Below, one piece after another: positions 22,454 to 32,897 of a DNA stretch of 64,000 nucleotides. The stretch spans positions 1-64,000 of the forward strand of contig NZ_PGVB01000029.1 in the NCBI RefSeq assembly GCF_002860205.1. Direction: 5' to 3'. This DNA is from Bacillus sp. T33-2 (GTDB lineage: Bacteria > Bacillota > Bacilli > Bacillales > Cytobacillaceae). Each line of letters starts with the position of its first letter. The stretch's first letter is position 1. Below the pieces are notes generated by a model. It was not told the DNA's origin. It did not search any database and was given only the letters and a program-made list of their open reading frames with translations. The position numbers and the translations under genes are program-made.

Positions 22454-23389
22454 ATGCGAAAAATCATCGTCGGTTCAAGAAGGAGCAAGCTGGCTTTAAC
22501 GCAAACAAATTGGGTCATTGAGCAGCTTAAACAGCTTGGAGCTCCTTTTGAATTTGAAGTAAAGGAAATAGTCACAAAAGGTGACAAAATATTGGATGTC
22601 ACGCTGTCAAAGGTAGGCGGGAAGGGCTTGTTTGTAAAAGAGATAGAGCAGGCCATGCTCGATAAAGAAATTGACCTGGCTGTCCACAGCATGAAGGATA
22701 TGCCTGCAGTACTTCCTGACGGCCTAATGGTCGGCTGCATCCCTGTCCGTGAAGACCATCGTGATGTCCTGATCTCAAAAGGGCATGTAAGGTTTCAAGA
22801 TTTAAAGAGCGGATCCATCATCGGGACGAGCAGCCTCCGCCGCAGCGCCCAGCTTCTGGCGGTCCGCCCAGACCTGGAGATCAAATGGATTCGCGGCAAC
22901 ATCGATACAAGGGTAGCGAAGCTTGAAAACGATGAATATGATGCGATTATTCTTGCCGCAGCCGGGTTGAAACGGCTTGGATGGGCATCTGATGTAGTGA
23001 CTGAATTCCTTGAACCGGAATTGTGCCTTCCTGCAGTGGGCCAGGGCTCCCTTTCACTTGAATGCCGTTCAGATGACGATGAGCTTCTGGCGTTCCTCAA
23101 TAAGTTCTCGTGCCCAAATACCGACAGAGCTGTCCGGGCAGAACGGGCTTTCCTTCATAAGATGGAAGGCGGCTGCCAGGTACCTATTGCCGGATATGCA
23201 TTTGTAAATGAAGAGGATGAGCTTGTCCTTACCGGACTCGTTGGCTCACCAGACGGAAAAACGATCATAAAACAGCAGCTGCGCGGAACGGACCCCGAAG
23301 AGCTTGGCAGCCTTGTTGCCGACAAGCTAATCGCCAATGGCGGCAAAAAGCTGATTGACCGGGTGAAACAGGAGCTCGGCCAGGAATGA
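22454..23389 (+). CDS. hemC: Porphobilinogen deaminase (hydroxymethylbilane synthase)
   Basis: This enzyme links four porphobilinogens into hydroxymethylbilane on a dipyrromethane cofactor. The cofactor cysteine is Cys241 in MEGGCQVP. The active-site Asp is in the AVHSMKDMP motif, and the arginine-rich GTSSLRR segment is intact. The 311 residues fit. GAGGAGG precedes ATG 22454. The end overlaps hemD by 4 bases. Confidence 0.97.
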   Translation: MRKIIVGSRRSKLALTQTNWVIEQLKQLGAPFEFEVKEIVTKGDKILDVTLSKVGGKGLFVKEIEQAMLDKEIDLAVHSMKDMPAVLPDGLMVGCIPVREDHRDVLISKGHVRFQDLKSGSIIGTSSLRRSAQLLAVRPDLEIKWIRGNIDTRVAKLENDEYDAIILAAAGLKRLGWASDVVTEFLEPELCLPAVGQGSLSLECRSDDDELLAFLNKFSCPNTDRAVRAERAFLHKMEGGCQVPIAGYAFVNEEDELVLTGLVGSPDGKTIIKQQLRGTDPEELGSLVADKLIANGGKKLIDRVKQELGQE

Positions 23390-24165
23390 TTGCTTCTCTT
23401 CCGCTGCACAATAAACAGATAATGATCCCAAGAGGGAAAAAACAGGCTAAGTCCTTTTCGGAATTGGTCGAAAGGTATGGAGGGATACCTGTTGAAATCC
23501 CTCTGATCGCATTTCGGCCTGTACCTGCAACAGAAGAACTGGCTAAGTTCCTTAATGATTTATATACTTATGACTGGATCATTTTTACAAGCCAAGTAAC
23601 AGTGGAGACGTTTTTTTCCCATCATGAGCCAGGGGAAGTTTTTCCAAAGGTAGCTGCAATCGGAGAAAAAACAAAAAAAACGCTGGAAAAAACGGGAGTC
23701 ACGGCAGAGTTTACACCCGGGGAATATGTGGCTGAAGCGTTTGTCCGAGAGTTTTTGCCTTTCGTTTCCGGCGGCATGAAGGTTCTGATTCCAAAAGGCA
23801 GCCTTGCGAGGGGGCATATTGCCTCGTCCTTAAAAGCAGCGGGAGCAATCGTTGACGAAATCGTCATTTATGAAACCTATTTGCCTGATGAGAGCAAGAC
23901 AAAATTGGCCGAATTGTTGTCCGCAAAACAACTGGACATCCTCGCTTTTACGAGCCCGTCGACCGTAGGCCATTTTATGGAGATTGTGGATGGCAACAGC
24001 CTTCACGCTGCCATTAAAGATTGCATCATTGCCTGCCTTGGGCCAGTGACAAATGAAAGGGCGCTGAAAGCCGGGCTCCCGGTGCATGCATGCCCGAAAA
24101 AATATACTGTAGAAGAAATGTTGAACAGCGTAATTGACTATTTGAGAGACCAGGAGGGTATTTAG
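23386..24165 (+). CDS. hemD: Uroporphyrinogen-III synthase
   Basis: This enzyme cyclises hydroxymethylbilane and inverts ring D to give uroporphyrinogen III. The sequence is weakly conserved across the family, but the two-lobed HemD pattern is present, with [15 protein letters not shown] and [15 protein letters not shown] as the paired TS-containing strands. It has 259 residues. Its ATG overlaps the hemC stop. Position between hemC and hemB supports the call. Confidence 0.92.
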   Translation: MIASLPLHNKQIMIPRGKKQAKSFSELVERYGGIPVEIPLIAFRPVPATEELAKFLNDLYTYDWIIFTSQVTVETFFSHHEPGEVFPKVAAIGEKTKKTLEKTGVTAEFTPGEYVAEAFVREFLPFVSGGMKVLIPKGSLARGHIASSLKAAGAIVDEIVIYETYLPDESKTKLAELLSAKQLDILAFTSPSTVGHFMEIVDGNSLHAAIKDCIIACLGPVTNERALKAGLPVHACPKKYTVEEMLNSVIDYLRDQEGI

Positions 24166-24167
24166 AA

Positions 24168-25148
24168 ATGAAAGACATTCAATTTTCCCGCCACCGCCGC
24201 CTGCGCCAGAGCGCGAATATGCGGGCGCTCGTCCGTGAAAACCATCTTCGTACAGATGATTTGATTTATCCGTTGTTCGTTGTGGAAGGCGAGAATAAAA
24301 AAAATGAAATTTCATCCATGCCAGGCGTGTACCAATTGTCACTGGACCTGTTGAACGCAGAGATGGATGAAGTCGTTTCGCTTGGAATCAAGTCTGTCCT
24401 GTTGTTTGGGATCCCAAATGAAAAGGATGAATGCGGAACGCAGGGTTATCATGACCATGGCATCGTGCAGGAAGCGACCCGCCATATAAAGCAGCATTAC
24501 CCGGAAATCATTGTCGTTGCCGATACTTGCCTTTGCGAATACACCAGCCACGGACATTGCGGAGTTGTGGAAAATGGCAAAGTGCTGAATGACGCATCGC
24601 TTGAACTGCTTGTTAAAACGGCTGTCAGCCAGGCGAAAGCGGGCGCGGACATCATTGCCCCTTCCAATATGATGGACGGTTTTGTTGCGGCAATCCGTGC
24701 CGGCCTCGATGAAGCAGGCTTTGAAGAAATCCCGATCATGTCTTACGCTGTCAAATATTCATCTGCCTTTTACGGCCCATTCCGTGAGGCAGCCGAAAGC
24801 ACTCCGCAGTTTGGCGACCGGAAAGCGTACCAGATGGACCCGGCAAACCGCCTTGAAGCGATGCGGGAAGCAGAGTCTGATGTCATAGAAGGTGCTGATT
24901 TCCTCATCGTCAAGCCGGGACTGCCATATCTGGATATTGTGAGGGACGTTAAAAATAACTTTAACCTTCCTGTCGTGATTTATAATGTAAGCGGCGAGTA
25001 TTCCATGGTGAAGGCTGCGGCGCAAAACGGCTGGATCGACGAGAAGAGCATTGTGATGGAAATGCTGACCGGGATGAAACGCGCCGGGTCGGATTTGATC
25101 ATCACTTACCATGCAAAAGATGCCGCACGCTGGCTGAAAGAATTGTAA
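24168..25148 (+). CDS. hemB: Delta-aminolevulinic acid dehydratase (porphobilinogen synthase)
   Basis: This enzyme condenses two 5-aminolevulinates into porphobilinogen. The metal-site cysteines occur in [14 protein letters not shown], which points to a zinc-type enzyme. The two active lysines are in MSYAVKYSS and FLIVKPG. The 326 residues are typical. It starts 2 bases after hemD, and AGGAGGG overlaps the hemD end. Confidence 0.97.
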   Translation: MKDIQFSRHRRLRQSANMRALVRENHLRTDDLIYPLFVVEGENKKNEISSMPGVYQLSLDLLNAEMDEVVSLGIKSVLLFGIPNEKDECGTQGYHDHGIVQEATRHIKQHYPEIIVVADTCLCEYTSHGHCGVVENGKVLNDASLELLVKTAVSQAKAGADIIAPSNMMDGFVAAIRAGLDEAGFEEIPIMSYAVKYSSAFYGPFREAAESTPQFGDRKAYQMDPANRLEAMREAESDVIEGADFLIVKPGLPYLDIVRDVKNNFNLPVVIYNVSGEYSMVKAAAQNGWIDEKSIVMEMLTGMKRAGSDLIITYHAKDAARWLKEL

Positions 25149-25172
25149 TCTCCAATAGAAAGAGGGATTGTC

Positions 25173-26471
25173 ATGCGTTCTTATGAAAAATCAATTGGTG
25201 CTTTTAAAGAAGCAAAAACATTAATGCCAGGTGGTGTCAACAGCCCCGTCCGCGCTTTTAAGTCAGTCGATATGGATCCTATTTTCATTGAAAGAGGGAA
25301 AGGCTCCAAAATCTATGATATTGACGGAAATGAATATATTGACTACGTGCTTTCCTGGGGACCGCTCATTCTTGGCCATACCGATGACAGGGTTGTGGAA
25401 GCCATAAAAAAAACAGCCGAGCTTGGGACCAGTTATGGTGCACCGACATTGGCAGAAAACAAGCTGGCCAGGCTCGTCATCGAACGGGTCCCTTCCATTG
25501 AAGTCGTAAGAATGGTTTCATCCGGCACAGAAGCAACCATGAGTGCATTGAGGCTTGCACGTGGATATACAGGACGCAATAAAATACTTAAATTTGAAGG
25601 GTGCTATCACGGGCATGGTGATTCTCTGCTGATCAAAGCGGGCTCCGGCGTCGCTACCCTCGGATTGCCGGACAGCCCCGGCGTGCCTGAAGGTGTTGCG
25701 AAAAACACGATCACAATTCCTTACAATGATCTGGAGAGTGTCCGGTATGCTTTTGAACAATTTGGCCAGGACATTGCCGGTGTCATTGTTGAGCCAGTAG
25801 CAGGCAATATGGGCGTTGTTCCTCCGCTGCCAGGCTTTTTGGAGGGGCTGCGTGAGGTCACAAGCGAATATGGCGCACTATTGATCTTCGATGAGGTTAT
25901 GACCGGTTTCAGGGTCGGGTACAATTGTGCCCAAGGTTACTACAATGTCACCCCGGACATTACCTGCCTTGGCAAGGTAATCGGGGGAGGGCTTCCTGTA
26001 GGTGCATACGGCGGTAAAGCCGAAATCATGGCACAGATCGCTCCAAGCGGTCCGATTTATCAGGCAGGAACGCTGTCAGGCAATCCTCTGGCAATGACTG
26101 CCGGATATGAAACCTTAAGCCAGCTGACTCCAGAAACGTATGACGAATTTATCCGCAAGGCAGATGTCCTTGAAATAGGCTTGCGCTCCGCTGCCGAAAA
26201 ACATGGCATTCCCCATACCATCAACCGGGCAGGATCGATGATCGGGTTCTTCTTTACGAATGAGGAAGTCACCAACTACGAAAAAGCAAAAACGTCCAAT
26301 CTGGAGTACTTTGCAGCATATTTCCGCGAAATGGCCAACCAGGGCATCTTCCTTCCGCCATCCCAGTTCGAAGGATTGTTCCTGTCTACAGCCCATACCG
26401 ATGAGGATCTGCAAAAAACGATTGAAGCAGCTGAAAAAGCCTTCTCTACCCTTCCAAAATTAACAGCATAA
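25173..26471 (+). CDS. hemL: Glutamate-1-semialdehyde 2,1-aminomutase
   Basis: This PLP enzyme moves the amino group to form 5-aminolevulinate, the second step of the C5 route. The PLP lysine lies in [17 protein letters not shown] (about residue 268). The gating and substrate motifs GVNSPVRAF and SYGAPT are present. The 432 residues fit. It is the last gene of the haem operon, ahead of a terminator at 26481. A second paralogue (gsaB), common in bacilli, is not in this window. Confidence 0.96.
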   Translation: MRSYEKSIGAFKEAKTLMPGGVNSPVRAFKSVDMDPIFIERGKGSKIYDIDGNEYIDYVLSWGPLILGHTDDRVVEAIKKTAELGTSYGAPTLAENKLARLVIERVPSIEVVRMVSSGTEATMSALRLARGYTGRNKILKFEGCYHGHGDSLLIKAGSGVATLGLPDSPGVPEGVAKNTITIPYNDLESVRYAFEQFGQDIAGVIVEPVAGNMGVVPPLPGFLEGLREVTSEYGALLIFDEVMTGFRVGYNCAQGYYNVTPDITCLGKVIGGGLPVGAYGGKAEIMAQIAPSGPIYQAGTLSGNPLAMTAGYETLSQLTPETYDEFIRKADVLEIGLRSAAEKHGIPHTINRAGSMIGFFFTNEEVTNYEKAKTSNLEYFAAYFREMANQGIFLPPSQFEGLFLSTAHTDEDLQKTIEAAEKAFSTLPKLTA

Positions 26472-26480
26472 TGCAAACGG

Positions 26481-26513
26481 CACACTCTTCTAATGCAGAA
26501 GGGTGTGTTTTTT
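26481..26513 (+). terminator. Intrinsic terminator of the hem operon
   Basis: CACACTCTTCT (26481-26491) pairs with AGAAGGGTGTG (26497-26507), with one G-T pair, followed by TTTTTT. Confidence 0.88.
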
Positions 26514-26564
26514 AAATGTGTGATACTTAAAAGGTAATCAATGATTGAAAAAAGAATACATATT

Positions 26565-26648
26565 CCCGGTAAATTCATTTTTAATCCCGGTGACTCAAAA
26601 TATAATCCTGGTAACTTTGATTATATTCCCAGGAGATGTATTTATGTA
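26565..26648 (+). repeat. Four tandem degenerate 21-bp units
   Basis: CCCGGT at 26565, CCCGGT at 26586, CCTGGT at 26607 and CCCAGG at 26628 are spaced exactly 21 bp apart with A+T-rich sequence between them. The units resemble the inverted pair near 10019-10063. They lie between the hem terminator and spoVID. I see no gene in this 416-bp gap. Confidence 0.65.
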
Positions 26649-26809
26649 GCGAAAGTGGGTTTATTTTCCATTTTACTGAAGCCAAAAAGCATCAATTTGG
26701 AAAAACTCTGAAGCAACGTAACCATTTAGTAGGTTACCGAAGCAAAAACAAGTTGAAAATCACCGCTTTTTATTCCCTCGTCAACCGGCGTGTTTTCTTC
26801 ACGCAGAAA

Positions 26810-26838
26810 TCATAAAAGAAACGACAGATTCATAAAGT
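26810..26838 (+). promoter_or_regulatory. Sigma-E promoter of spoVID
   Basis: TCATAAA (26810-26816), a 14-bp spacer and CATAAAGT (26831-26838) fit the mother-cell sigma-E pattern KMATAWW-N14-CATANNNT. It lies about 50 bp upstream of the spoVID start. B. subtilis spoVID is sigma-E dependent. Confidence 0.65.
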
Positions 26839-26887
26839 GTAAATGACATAGTGATTTTACACGAAGGAAACGAAAGGAGGAGTCGCT

Positions 26888-28372
26888 TTGTCTCAAGGAA
26901 ATCAATCGTGCCTTAGGTTTTCTCTAGAAGAATCGGTGTGGTTTCAAAAAGGACAGGAAGTCGCAGAACTGATTTCTATATCACTTGACCCGAACATCAC
27001 CATCCAGGAAAATGACCAGTACGTTACGATCCGCGGTTCACTGGAATTGACCGGGGAATATAAAAGCTTTGGTGAACCAGAAAAGGCGGACAATTTTTTC
27101 AACACACCAAAATTTATTCATTCAGTAATTGAGAAGGATGAAGGGTTAAGGGAGTTTCTTCATCGCTTTCCCGTAGATGTCACAATCCCGAACAACAGGA
27201 TTGAAAGCATCTATGATATTGATATTACCGTCGAATCATTTGATTACTTATTTCCTGAAAGGGACTGCCTCAAGCTTACGGCTGACCTCGCGATAACCGG
27301 ACTGTACGGAGAACAGCAGCATGGCGGTGAAGACGCAGAGGAAAAGCCGGAAGCGATAGTGCCTTTATTTGATCAGGCCGGAGAATCAAATCGGGGCACA
27401 CACATTTTTGACCCCGGCCAGCAAGTCGACGAATTTCAACCGGATAGCCACCAGCCAGAATTCCTCGAGCCGCATAAAGGTGCAGAAGCAGCCGGGCCTG
27501 AGACGGAAATAGAAATTTCCGGACTGGTGCGGCACCAGGCAGACAATTCGGCCGGTGAGGACATCGAGGTCCCGGCTCAGAAGGCTGATGTTGACAAACC
27601 AGCTGCAGGGCAGATAGGCATTGCCGTCCCGGCACAGCTTCAAAAAGATTTTACTGTGTTTGCCGAGCTGCAAACAGATAGTTTTGATCCAGCACTGCAT
27701 CGTGGAATTGATGGCGACTTTGACTTTACAGATTACCAGCTGGGCCAGATTGGACAGCAGCCGGGATTGTCGGAAGACCATGAGGATGGCGAAGGTTTGT
27801 ATGCACCTTTTAAAGCAGAAGCACGAAAAGAACCGGAAACGGAAAAAGCAGGCAGGCCTAACCTGAAGCCCCCGCATAACCCTGATGACAATACAGAGGC
27901 AGACCCTGTCCCAGAAATCATTTTTTCTGCAATGAGGAGTGAAAAACCGGCTCCTGAGGCTGCTGAATTAACCGAAGCACCTGAGGAAACATTCACACAA
28001 ACGGAGGCTGCTCCTTTAGTTGCTGTAAACGAACACGCAACGCCGGAACTTTCGCCTGAAGACCTTGAAGCACCTGTCGGGGACATGGATGAGGAGAGCT
28101 CATCTTCTTCGGATGAGGAGCCCATACAGAAAAAGTCCAAAAAGAAAACAGGCTTATCGATCTCCGAGTTTTTAGCGCGAAGAGAGGACAGAGAAGTTGC
28201 AGTGAAGCTTCGCGTTTGCATAGTCCAGCAAGGGGATTCCCTTCAAAAAATTGCGGACCGCTATGATGTATCACTTCAGCAACTGCTAAAGGTCAATCAC
28301 CTCGGGCTGGATGAGGATGCACATGAAGGCCAAGTGCTGTATATCCCGCGTGAGATAGCACACAAGCATTAA
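26888..28372 (+). CDS. spoVID: Spore coat morphogenetic protein SpoVID
   Basis: SpoVID is needed for the coat to wrap around the forespore. The N-terminal domain (about residues 5-140, with LRFSLEESVWFQKGQEV and ISLDPNITIQENDQYV) is the part that assembles at the spore surface in B. subtilis. A long acidic, low-complexity middle follows. A LysM domain closes the protein (about 441-489, VQQGDSLQKIADRYDVS), which in relatives binds lipid II or peptidoglycan precursors. The start is TTG 26888 behind a strong AAAGGAGGAG. The 494 residues are shorter than in B. subtilis, mostly through the variable middle. Confidence 0.92.
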   Translation: MSQGNQSCLRFSLEESVWFQKGQEVAELISISLDPNITIQENDQYVTIRGSLELTGEYKSFGEPEKADNFFNTPKFIHSVIEKDEGLREFLHRFPVDVTIPNNRIESIYDIDITVESFDYLFPERDCLKLTADLAITGLYGEQQHGGEDAEEKPEAIVPLFDQAGESNRGTHIFDPGQQVDEFQPDSHQPEFLEPHKGAEAAGPETEIEISGLVRHQADNSAGEDIEVPAQKADVDKPAAGQIGIAVPAQLQKDFTVFAELQTDSFDPALHRGIDGDFDFTDYQLGQIGQQPGLSEDHEDGEGLYAPFKAEARKEPETEKAGRPNLKPPHNPDDNTEADPVPEIIFSAMRSEKPAPEAAELTEAPEETFTQTEAAPLVAVNEHATPELSPEDLEAPVGDMDEESSSSSDEEPIQKKSKKKTGLSISEFLARREDREVAVKLRVCIVQQGDSLQKIADRYDVSLQQLLKVNHLGLDEDAHEGQVLYIPREIAHKH

Positions 28373-28390
28373 ACTCGGGGAAGATGGGTT

Positions 28391-28417
28391 GCTGGGCAGG
28401 TTCTGGACCTGCTCAGC
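28391..28417 (+). terminator. Hairpin between spoVID and ysxE
   Basis: GCTGGGCAGGT (28391-28401) pairs with ACCTGCTCAGC (28407-28417), with one G-T pair. Only CTGCTTTATTG follows, so termination may be partial. Confidence 0.45.
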
Positions 28418-28476
28418 CTGCTTTATTGTGACGCGAAGCTGATAACTGGAGTGGCCCGGAAGAGAGAGGGAATTGG

Positions 28477-29514
28477 ATGGAAGACCTAAAGCAAAACAAA
28501 GAGACTGTAGGGATATTAAGGAGCTATGGGATAAAACCGCGCTATATCGAGGCTGTTGGAAAAATTAATAAGGTGTACGCAGATACAGGGATATACGCGC
28601 TTAAAAAGATCCAGCCGAATAAGGGCACTGACTTTATGCGACATATCCAATTTTTATATCAGAAAGGCTACAACAGGATTGTTCCCGTTTTCCCCACAAG
28701 CGATGGCCGTTATGCAGTCCTTGAAAATCAGTCCCTTTTCTATTTGATGCCCTGGCTGTCCAATGAGGAAAAAGAAAACAGGATGGAACGCCACAGGCAG
28801 ATGTTCCGTGAGCTTGCAAGGCTGCATACCCTGTCGGCCAGGGAAATAGAAATAAATAAAGAAGACAGGCTCGAACATTATGAAAAAACATTGCGGCACT
28901 GGGAAAAAGAAGAAGAGTTTTTGGAAGGCTTTATTGAATCATGTGAAAATAATTGGTACATGTCCCCGTTTGAGTTGTTGTTTTGCCAATACTATAACAA
29001 TATCCGCCAGGCGATGGATTTTTCAAAACAGAAGCTGGAGAACTGGCATGAAAAAACAAAGGACCAACAAAAATCAAGAATGGTGGTGGTCCACGGCAAA
29101 GTCTCGACCGAGCATTTTGTTTATGATGAGAAAGGGTATGGTTTTTTCATTAATTTCGAGGAGGCGCGCCTTGGTTCACCAATCCATGATCTGCTGCCGT
29201 TTTTGGTCCGGTCTTTGAACACCCTCCCGAAAAGAGCTTATGATTGTGTTGAATGGATCAGCACTTATTTTAAATACTTCCCTTTAAAGGAAGAAGAACG
29301 GAGCCTTTTTCTAAGCTATCTGGCCCACCCAACAAGCATTTTGAAGATAGCGGAAATGTACCATCAAAAACAGTCCGGCAAAGATGAACAAAAGCTTGTC
29401 CAAAAGCTGCAGAGGGAGTTTTGGACCCTCAAAAACACCGAATACGTGGTGATGAAAACCGAAGAGATTGAAGCGCAAAAAAAAATGGCCCAGCAGGAAG
29501 GAGCCCAGGAATGA
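28477..29514 (+). CDS. ysxE: Spore coat-associated kinase-like protein YsxE (CotS family)
   Basis: This 345-residue protein has the aminoglycoside-phosphotransferase-like fold used by the CotS/YutH/YsxE group of coat proteins. An ATP-lobe lysine region (TGIYALKKIQ, about 37-46) and a catalytic-loop-like VVVHGKVSTEHFVYDEKGY are visible. The usual HGD is HGK here, so catalysis is doubtful. It follows spoVID as in B. subtilis, where it depends on SpoVID for coat location. AGAGAGGG precedes ATG 28477. Confidence 0.88.
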   Translation: MEDLKQNKETVGILRSYGIKPRYIEAVGKINKVYADTGIYALKKIQPNKGTDFMRHIQFLYQKGYNRIVPVFPTSDGRYAVLENQSLFYLMPWLSNEEKENRMERHRQMFRELARLHTLSAREIEINKEDRLEHYEKTLRHWEKEEEFLEGFIESCENNWYMSPFELLFCQYYNNIRQAMDFSKQKLENWHEKTKDQQKSRMVVVHGKVSTEHFVYDEKGYGFFINFEEARLGSPIHDLLPFLVRSLNTLPKRAYDCVEWISTYFKYFPLKEEERSLFLSYLAHPTSILKIAEMYHQKQSGKDEQKLVQKLQREFWTLKNTEYVVMKTEEIEAQKKMAQQEGAQE

Positions 29515-29527
29515 CAGCCCTGGGCTA

Positions 29528-29719
29528 TTAAATGATTTCGAAATGAAACGCCAATGCGATCAGAATGAAAATGCTGAGCAGGAGAACATCAAAAGTGGTC
29601 GGTATCAGAATTGTCCTGATGCCTTGAAATACACAAAAAGGAATGATAAATTGCGCGCAAATGCCCCTTACTGTCCTCAGCCAACGCGGAAGTTTATAAG
29701 GATTATACCTTCTGCTCAT
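29528..29719 (-). CDS. Small two-helix membrane protein, function unknown
   Basis: This 63-residue reverse-strand gene is convergent to ysxE. It has a basic start (MSRRYNPYKLPRWLRTVRG) and two hydrophobic helices (FIIPFCVFQGIRTILI and TFDVLLLSIFILIALAF). GGGGGGCGG lies about 6 bases ahead of its ATG. The positive-inside start, strong ribosome site and clean fit between neighbouring genes argue that it is real. I recognise no family function. An 8-bp hairpin (29502-29526) lies between the two stop codons. Confidence 0.7.
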   Translation of the reverse strand: MSRRYNPYKLPRWLRTVRGICAQFIIPFCVFQGIRTILIPTTFDVLLLSIFILIALAFHFEII

Positions 29720-29868
29720 TGATTCCGCCCCCCATGCCGGTTGCCTTCGAATTATAAAGGCCTTTCTTCTATCCTATGACCATGGGCACCAGAAGTTCCC
29801 GAAAAACAGGAACATACCTTGGCAAATGTATAAAATAATTTAAAAATGGGGATCATTATTGACGTCAA

Positions 29869-29897
29869 ACCATTATTTTCGGTAGTATAGTTATATA
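29869..29897 (+). promoter_or_regulatory. Sigma-A promoter of valS
   Basis: TTGACG (29869-29874) and TATATA (29892-29897) are 17 bp apart, just upstream of the valS T-box leader. Confidence 0.65.
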
Positions 29898-29904
29898 TTC
29901 ATAC

Positions 29905-30176
29905 TAATAAAAAAGCAGAGACAGGGAAGAGTACAGTGGAAGCCGGCTTTTAGAGAGGAAAACCATTTGCTGCAAGGTTTTCTAAGCTGGAACATTGGAA
30001 GGTCGCCCTTGAGCTGTACCTGCCAACGGAACTATCTTAGTAACAGGTGCCGGATCCAATCCGTTATCAAACCAAGAGCCTTCAGGCCGGCAAATTGTGG
30101 CCTGTTGGAAAAAAGGTGGTACCGCGAACAATGCTCCATTCGTCCTTTTATGGCGAATGGAGTTTTTTATTTTTCA
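29905..30176 (+). ncRNA. T-box leader of valS, valine specifier (GUC)
   Basis: The specifier region reads GGAAG-GTC-GCC, putting the Val codon GUC at 30002-30004. The T-box AAGGTGGTACCGCG lies at 30113-30126, with UGGU for tRNA acceptor pairing. A terminator stem, CTCCATTCG (30134-30142) with CGAATGGAG (30154-30162), and a T-run close the leader. Uncharged tRNA-Val should induce valS. Confidence 0.92.
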
Positions 30177-30190
30177 AAGGAGGAAAAGCG

Positions 30191-32833
30191 ATGGAAGACA
30201 ACAATTTGTCAATGCCAACGAAATATGAGCCGGCATCGATTGAAAAGGGACGTTATGACTGGTGGCTTCATGGCGGCTTTTTCCAGGCCGGCAAGGATCA
30301 GGAAAAAGAGCCTTACACGATCGTCATCCCGCCGCCAAATGTTACCGGAAAACTGCACCTGGGGCATGCGTGGGACACAACCCTGCAGGACATTTTAACA
30401 AGGATGAAGCGGATGCAGGGATATGATGTTTTATGGCTGCCCGGGATGGACCACGCCGGAATCGCGACGCAGGCGAAAGTGGAGGAGAAGCTAAGAAACG
30501 AAGGGAAAAGCCGGTATGGCCTGGGACGTGAAAAGTTTGTGGAAGAAACATGGAAATGGAAGGGCGAGTACGCCCAGCATATCCGTGAGCAGTGGGCCAA
30601 ACTTGGGCTTGGCCTCGATTACAGCCGGGAACGCTTTACCCTTGATGAGGGGCTTTCCAAAGCAGTAAGAGAAGTATTTGTCAGCCTTTACCGGAAAGGC
30701 TTGATTTACCGCGGAGAGTACATCATTAACTGGGACCCGTCCACAAAAACTGCCCTCTCAGATATTGAAGTTATTTACAAGGACGTACAGGGCGCATTTT
30801 ATCACATGCGCTATCCGCTTGCAGATGGCAGCGGCCACATTGAAATTGCGACTACCAGGCCGGAAACGATGCTTGGCGATACCGCGGTGGCCGTCCATCC
30901 AGAGGACGCGCGCTATAAGCATCTGATCGGAAAAACGGTGATCCTGCCGATCGTCGGCCGGGAGATACCGATTGTCGGCGATGATTATGTAGATATGGAA
31001 TTTGGTTCAGGGGCAGTCAAAATCACGCCGGCTCATGACCCTAATGACTTTGAAATCGGGAACCGCCACAATCTTGAACGGATCCTGGTCATGAATGAAG
31101 ATGGCTCCATGAATCAAAAAGCCGGAAAATACGAGGGCATGGACCGTTTCAAATGCCGCAAGCAAATTGTCAAGGACCTTCAGGATCAAGGTGTCCTCTT
31201 CAAAATCGAGGACCACACACACTCTGTCGGCCATTCAGAACGAAGCGGAGCTGTCGTAGAGCCATACCTGTCTACCCAGTGGTTTGTAAAAATGCAGCCG
31301 CTCGCCGAAGCTTCAGTTTCCTTGCAGCAGACTGATGAAAAAGTAAACTTTGTGCCGGAGCGTTTTGAAAAAACGTACATGCATTGGATGGAAAATATCC
31401 GTGATTGGTGCATTTCAAGGCAGCTCTGGTGGGGCCACCGGATTCCGGCCTGGTACCATAAAAAAACTGGGGAGATTTATGTTGACCATGAGCCGCCTAG
31501 TGATTCTGAAAACTGGGAACAGGACAACGATGTACTGGATACTTGGTTCAGTTCGGCACTTTGGCCGTTCTCCACGATGGGCTGGCCTGATCCCGAAGCA
31601 TCTGACTATAAGCGCTATTATCCGACAGACTGCCTCGTAACAGGATATGACATTATCTTCTTCTGGGTTTCACGGATGATTTTCCAGGGACTTGAATTTA
31701 CAGGTGAACGCCCGTTTAAAGACGTTCTGATCCATGGCCTGGTCCGGGATGCAGAGGGCCGGAAGATGAGTAAATCATTAGGCAATGGTGTCGACCCGAT
31801 GGACGTCATTGACCAGTACGGCGCAGATTCACTCCGTTTCTTCCTTTCCACCGGAAGCTCACCAGGCCAGGACCTGCGTTTCAGTGTTGAGAAAGTAGAG
31901 GCGACCTGGAACTTTGCCAATAAAATCTGGAACGCCTCAAGGTTCGCACTCATGAATATGAACGGCCTGAAGTATGAGGAAATCGACCTGTCAGGCGATA
32001 AGTCTGTTGCCGACAAATGGATTTTGACTAGATTGAATGAAACTATCGATACAGTGACCCGGCTTTCGGACCGCTACGAGTTTGGTGAAGTCGGCCGAGT
32101 TTTATACAACTTCATCTGGGATGATTTCTGCGACTGGTATATTGAAATGGCGAAGCTTCCGTTATACGGCGAAAATGAAGCGGCAAAGAAAACCACCCGC
32201 TCCGTGCTTGCTTATGTACTGGATAACACAATGCGCCTGCTGCATCCGTTCATGCCGTTCATCACCGAAGAAATATGGCAGAACCTCCCGCATTCCGGGG
32301 AATCCATCACTGTTGCCGCATGGCCGACCGCAAGGAAGGAGGTCTCTGACCCAGAGGCTTCAGAGGAGATGAAGCTGCTTGTCGAAATCATTCGGGCAGT
32401 CAGGAACATCCGCGCTGAGGTTAACACACCGATGAGCAAGAAAGTCAACATGTTCCTGAAGGCCAAGGATGAAAAAATTCGAAACATAGCTGATAAAAAC
32501 AGGGCTTATATTGAGCGATTCTGCAATACTGAACAGCTCGAAATTGGGACCGGCGTGGAAGCACCTGAAAAAGCGATGACAGCAGTTGTGACGGGAATGG
32601 AAATTATCCTGCCACTCGAGGGCTTGATCAATCTTGACGAAGAGATTGCCCGGCTTGTAAAAGAAAAAGAGCGTCTCGACAAGGAAGTCGAACGCGTCCA
32701 GAAAAAACTGGCCAATGAAGGATTCGTGAAAAAAGCCCCAGAGAAAGTCATTGAAGAAGAACGCGCCAAAGAAAAGGACTATATTGAAAAACGGGAAGCC
32801 GTTGAAGCGCGCATTAACGAATTACGAGGATAA
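30191..32833 (+). CDS. valS: Valyl-tRNA synthetase
   Basis: This class I synthetase charges tRNA-Val and edits threonine. HLGH at 56-59 is the HIGH motif, and KMSKS occurs in [10 protein letters not shown]. An editing (CP1) domain lies between them, and a C-terminal coiled-coil arm (from about residue 815, [18 protein letters not shown]) is the valine-specific tRNA clamp. I chose ATG 30191 behind AAAGGAGG. The upstream in-frame codons lie inside the T-box terminator. The length is 880, as expected. Confidence 0.97.
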   Translation: MEDNNLSMPTKYEPASIEKGRYDWWLHGGFFQAGKDQEKEPYTIVIPPPNVTGKLHLGHAWDTTLQDILTRMKRMQGYDVLWLPGMDHAGIATQAKVEEKLRNEGKSRYGLGREKFVEETWKWKGEYAQHIREQWAKLGLGLDYSRERFTLDEGLSKAVREVFVSLYRKGLIYRGEYIINWDPSTKTALSDIEVIYKDVQGAFYHMRYPLADGSGHIEIATTRPETMLGDTAVAVHPEDARYKHLIGKTVILPIVGREIPIVGDDYVDMEFGSGAVKITPAHDPNDFEIGNRHNLERILVMNEDGSMNQKAGKYEGMDRFKCRKQIVKDLQDQGVLFKIEDHTHSVGHSERSGAVVEPYLSTQWFVKMQPLAEASVSLQQTDEKVNFVPERFEKTYMHWMENIRDWCISRQLWWGHRIPAWYHKKTGEIYVDHEPPSDSENWEQDNDVLDTWFSSALWPFSTMGWPDPEASDYKRYYPTDCLVTGYDIIFFWVSRMIFQGLEFTGERPFKDVLIHGLVRDAEGRKMSKSLGNGVDPMDVIDQYGADSLRFFLSTGSSPGQDLRFSVEKVEATWNFANKIWNASRFALMNMNGLKYEEIDLSGDKSVADKWILTRLNETIDTVTRLSDRYEFGEVGRVLYNFIWDDFCDWYIEMAKLPLYGENEAAKKTTRSVLAYVLDNTMRLLHPFMPFITEEIWQNLPHSGESITVAAWPTARKEVSDPEASEEMKLLVEIIRAVRNIRAEVNTPMSKKVNMFLKAKDEKIRNIADKNRAYIERFCNTEQLEIGTGVEAPEKAMTAVVTGMEIILPLEGLINLDEEIARLVKEKERLDKEVERVQKKLANEGFVKKAPEKVIEEERAKEKDYIEKREAVEARINELRG

Positions 32834-32840
32834 GTTTACA

Positions 32841-32882
32841 GAAGACGAACCAGTTATGTGGTTCGTCTTCCTCTGTAGTTTT
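32841..32882 (+). terminator. Hairpin between valS and folC
   Basis: GAAGACGAACCA (32841-32852) and TGGTTCGTCTTC (32859-32870) form a perfect 12-bp stem. The T-tract is delayed (CTCTGTAGTTTTT), so partial readthrough into folC is plausible. Confidence 0.7.
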
Positions 32883-32897
32883 TGGAGGAGAGAAGAA

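Noticed and set aside
27386-28221. Long reverse-strand frames inside spoVID
   Set aside because: They mirror the acidic low-complexity codons of spoVID and have no family resemblance or start signals.
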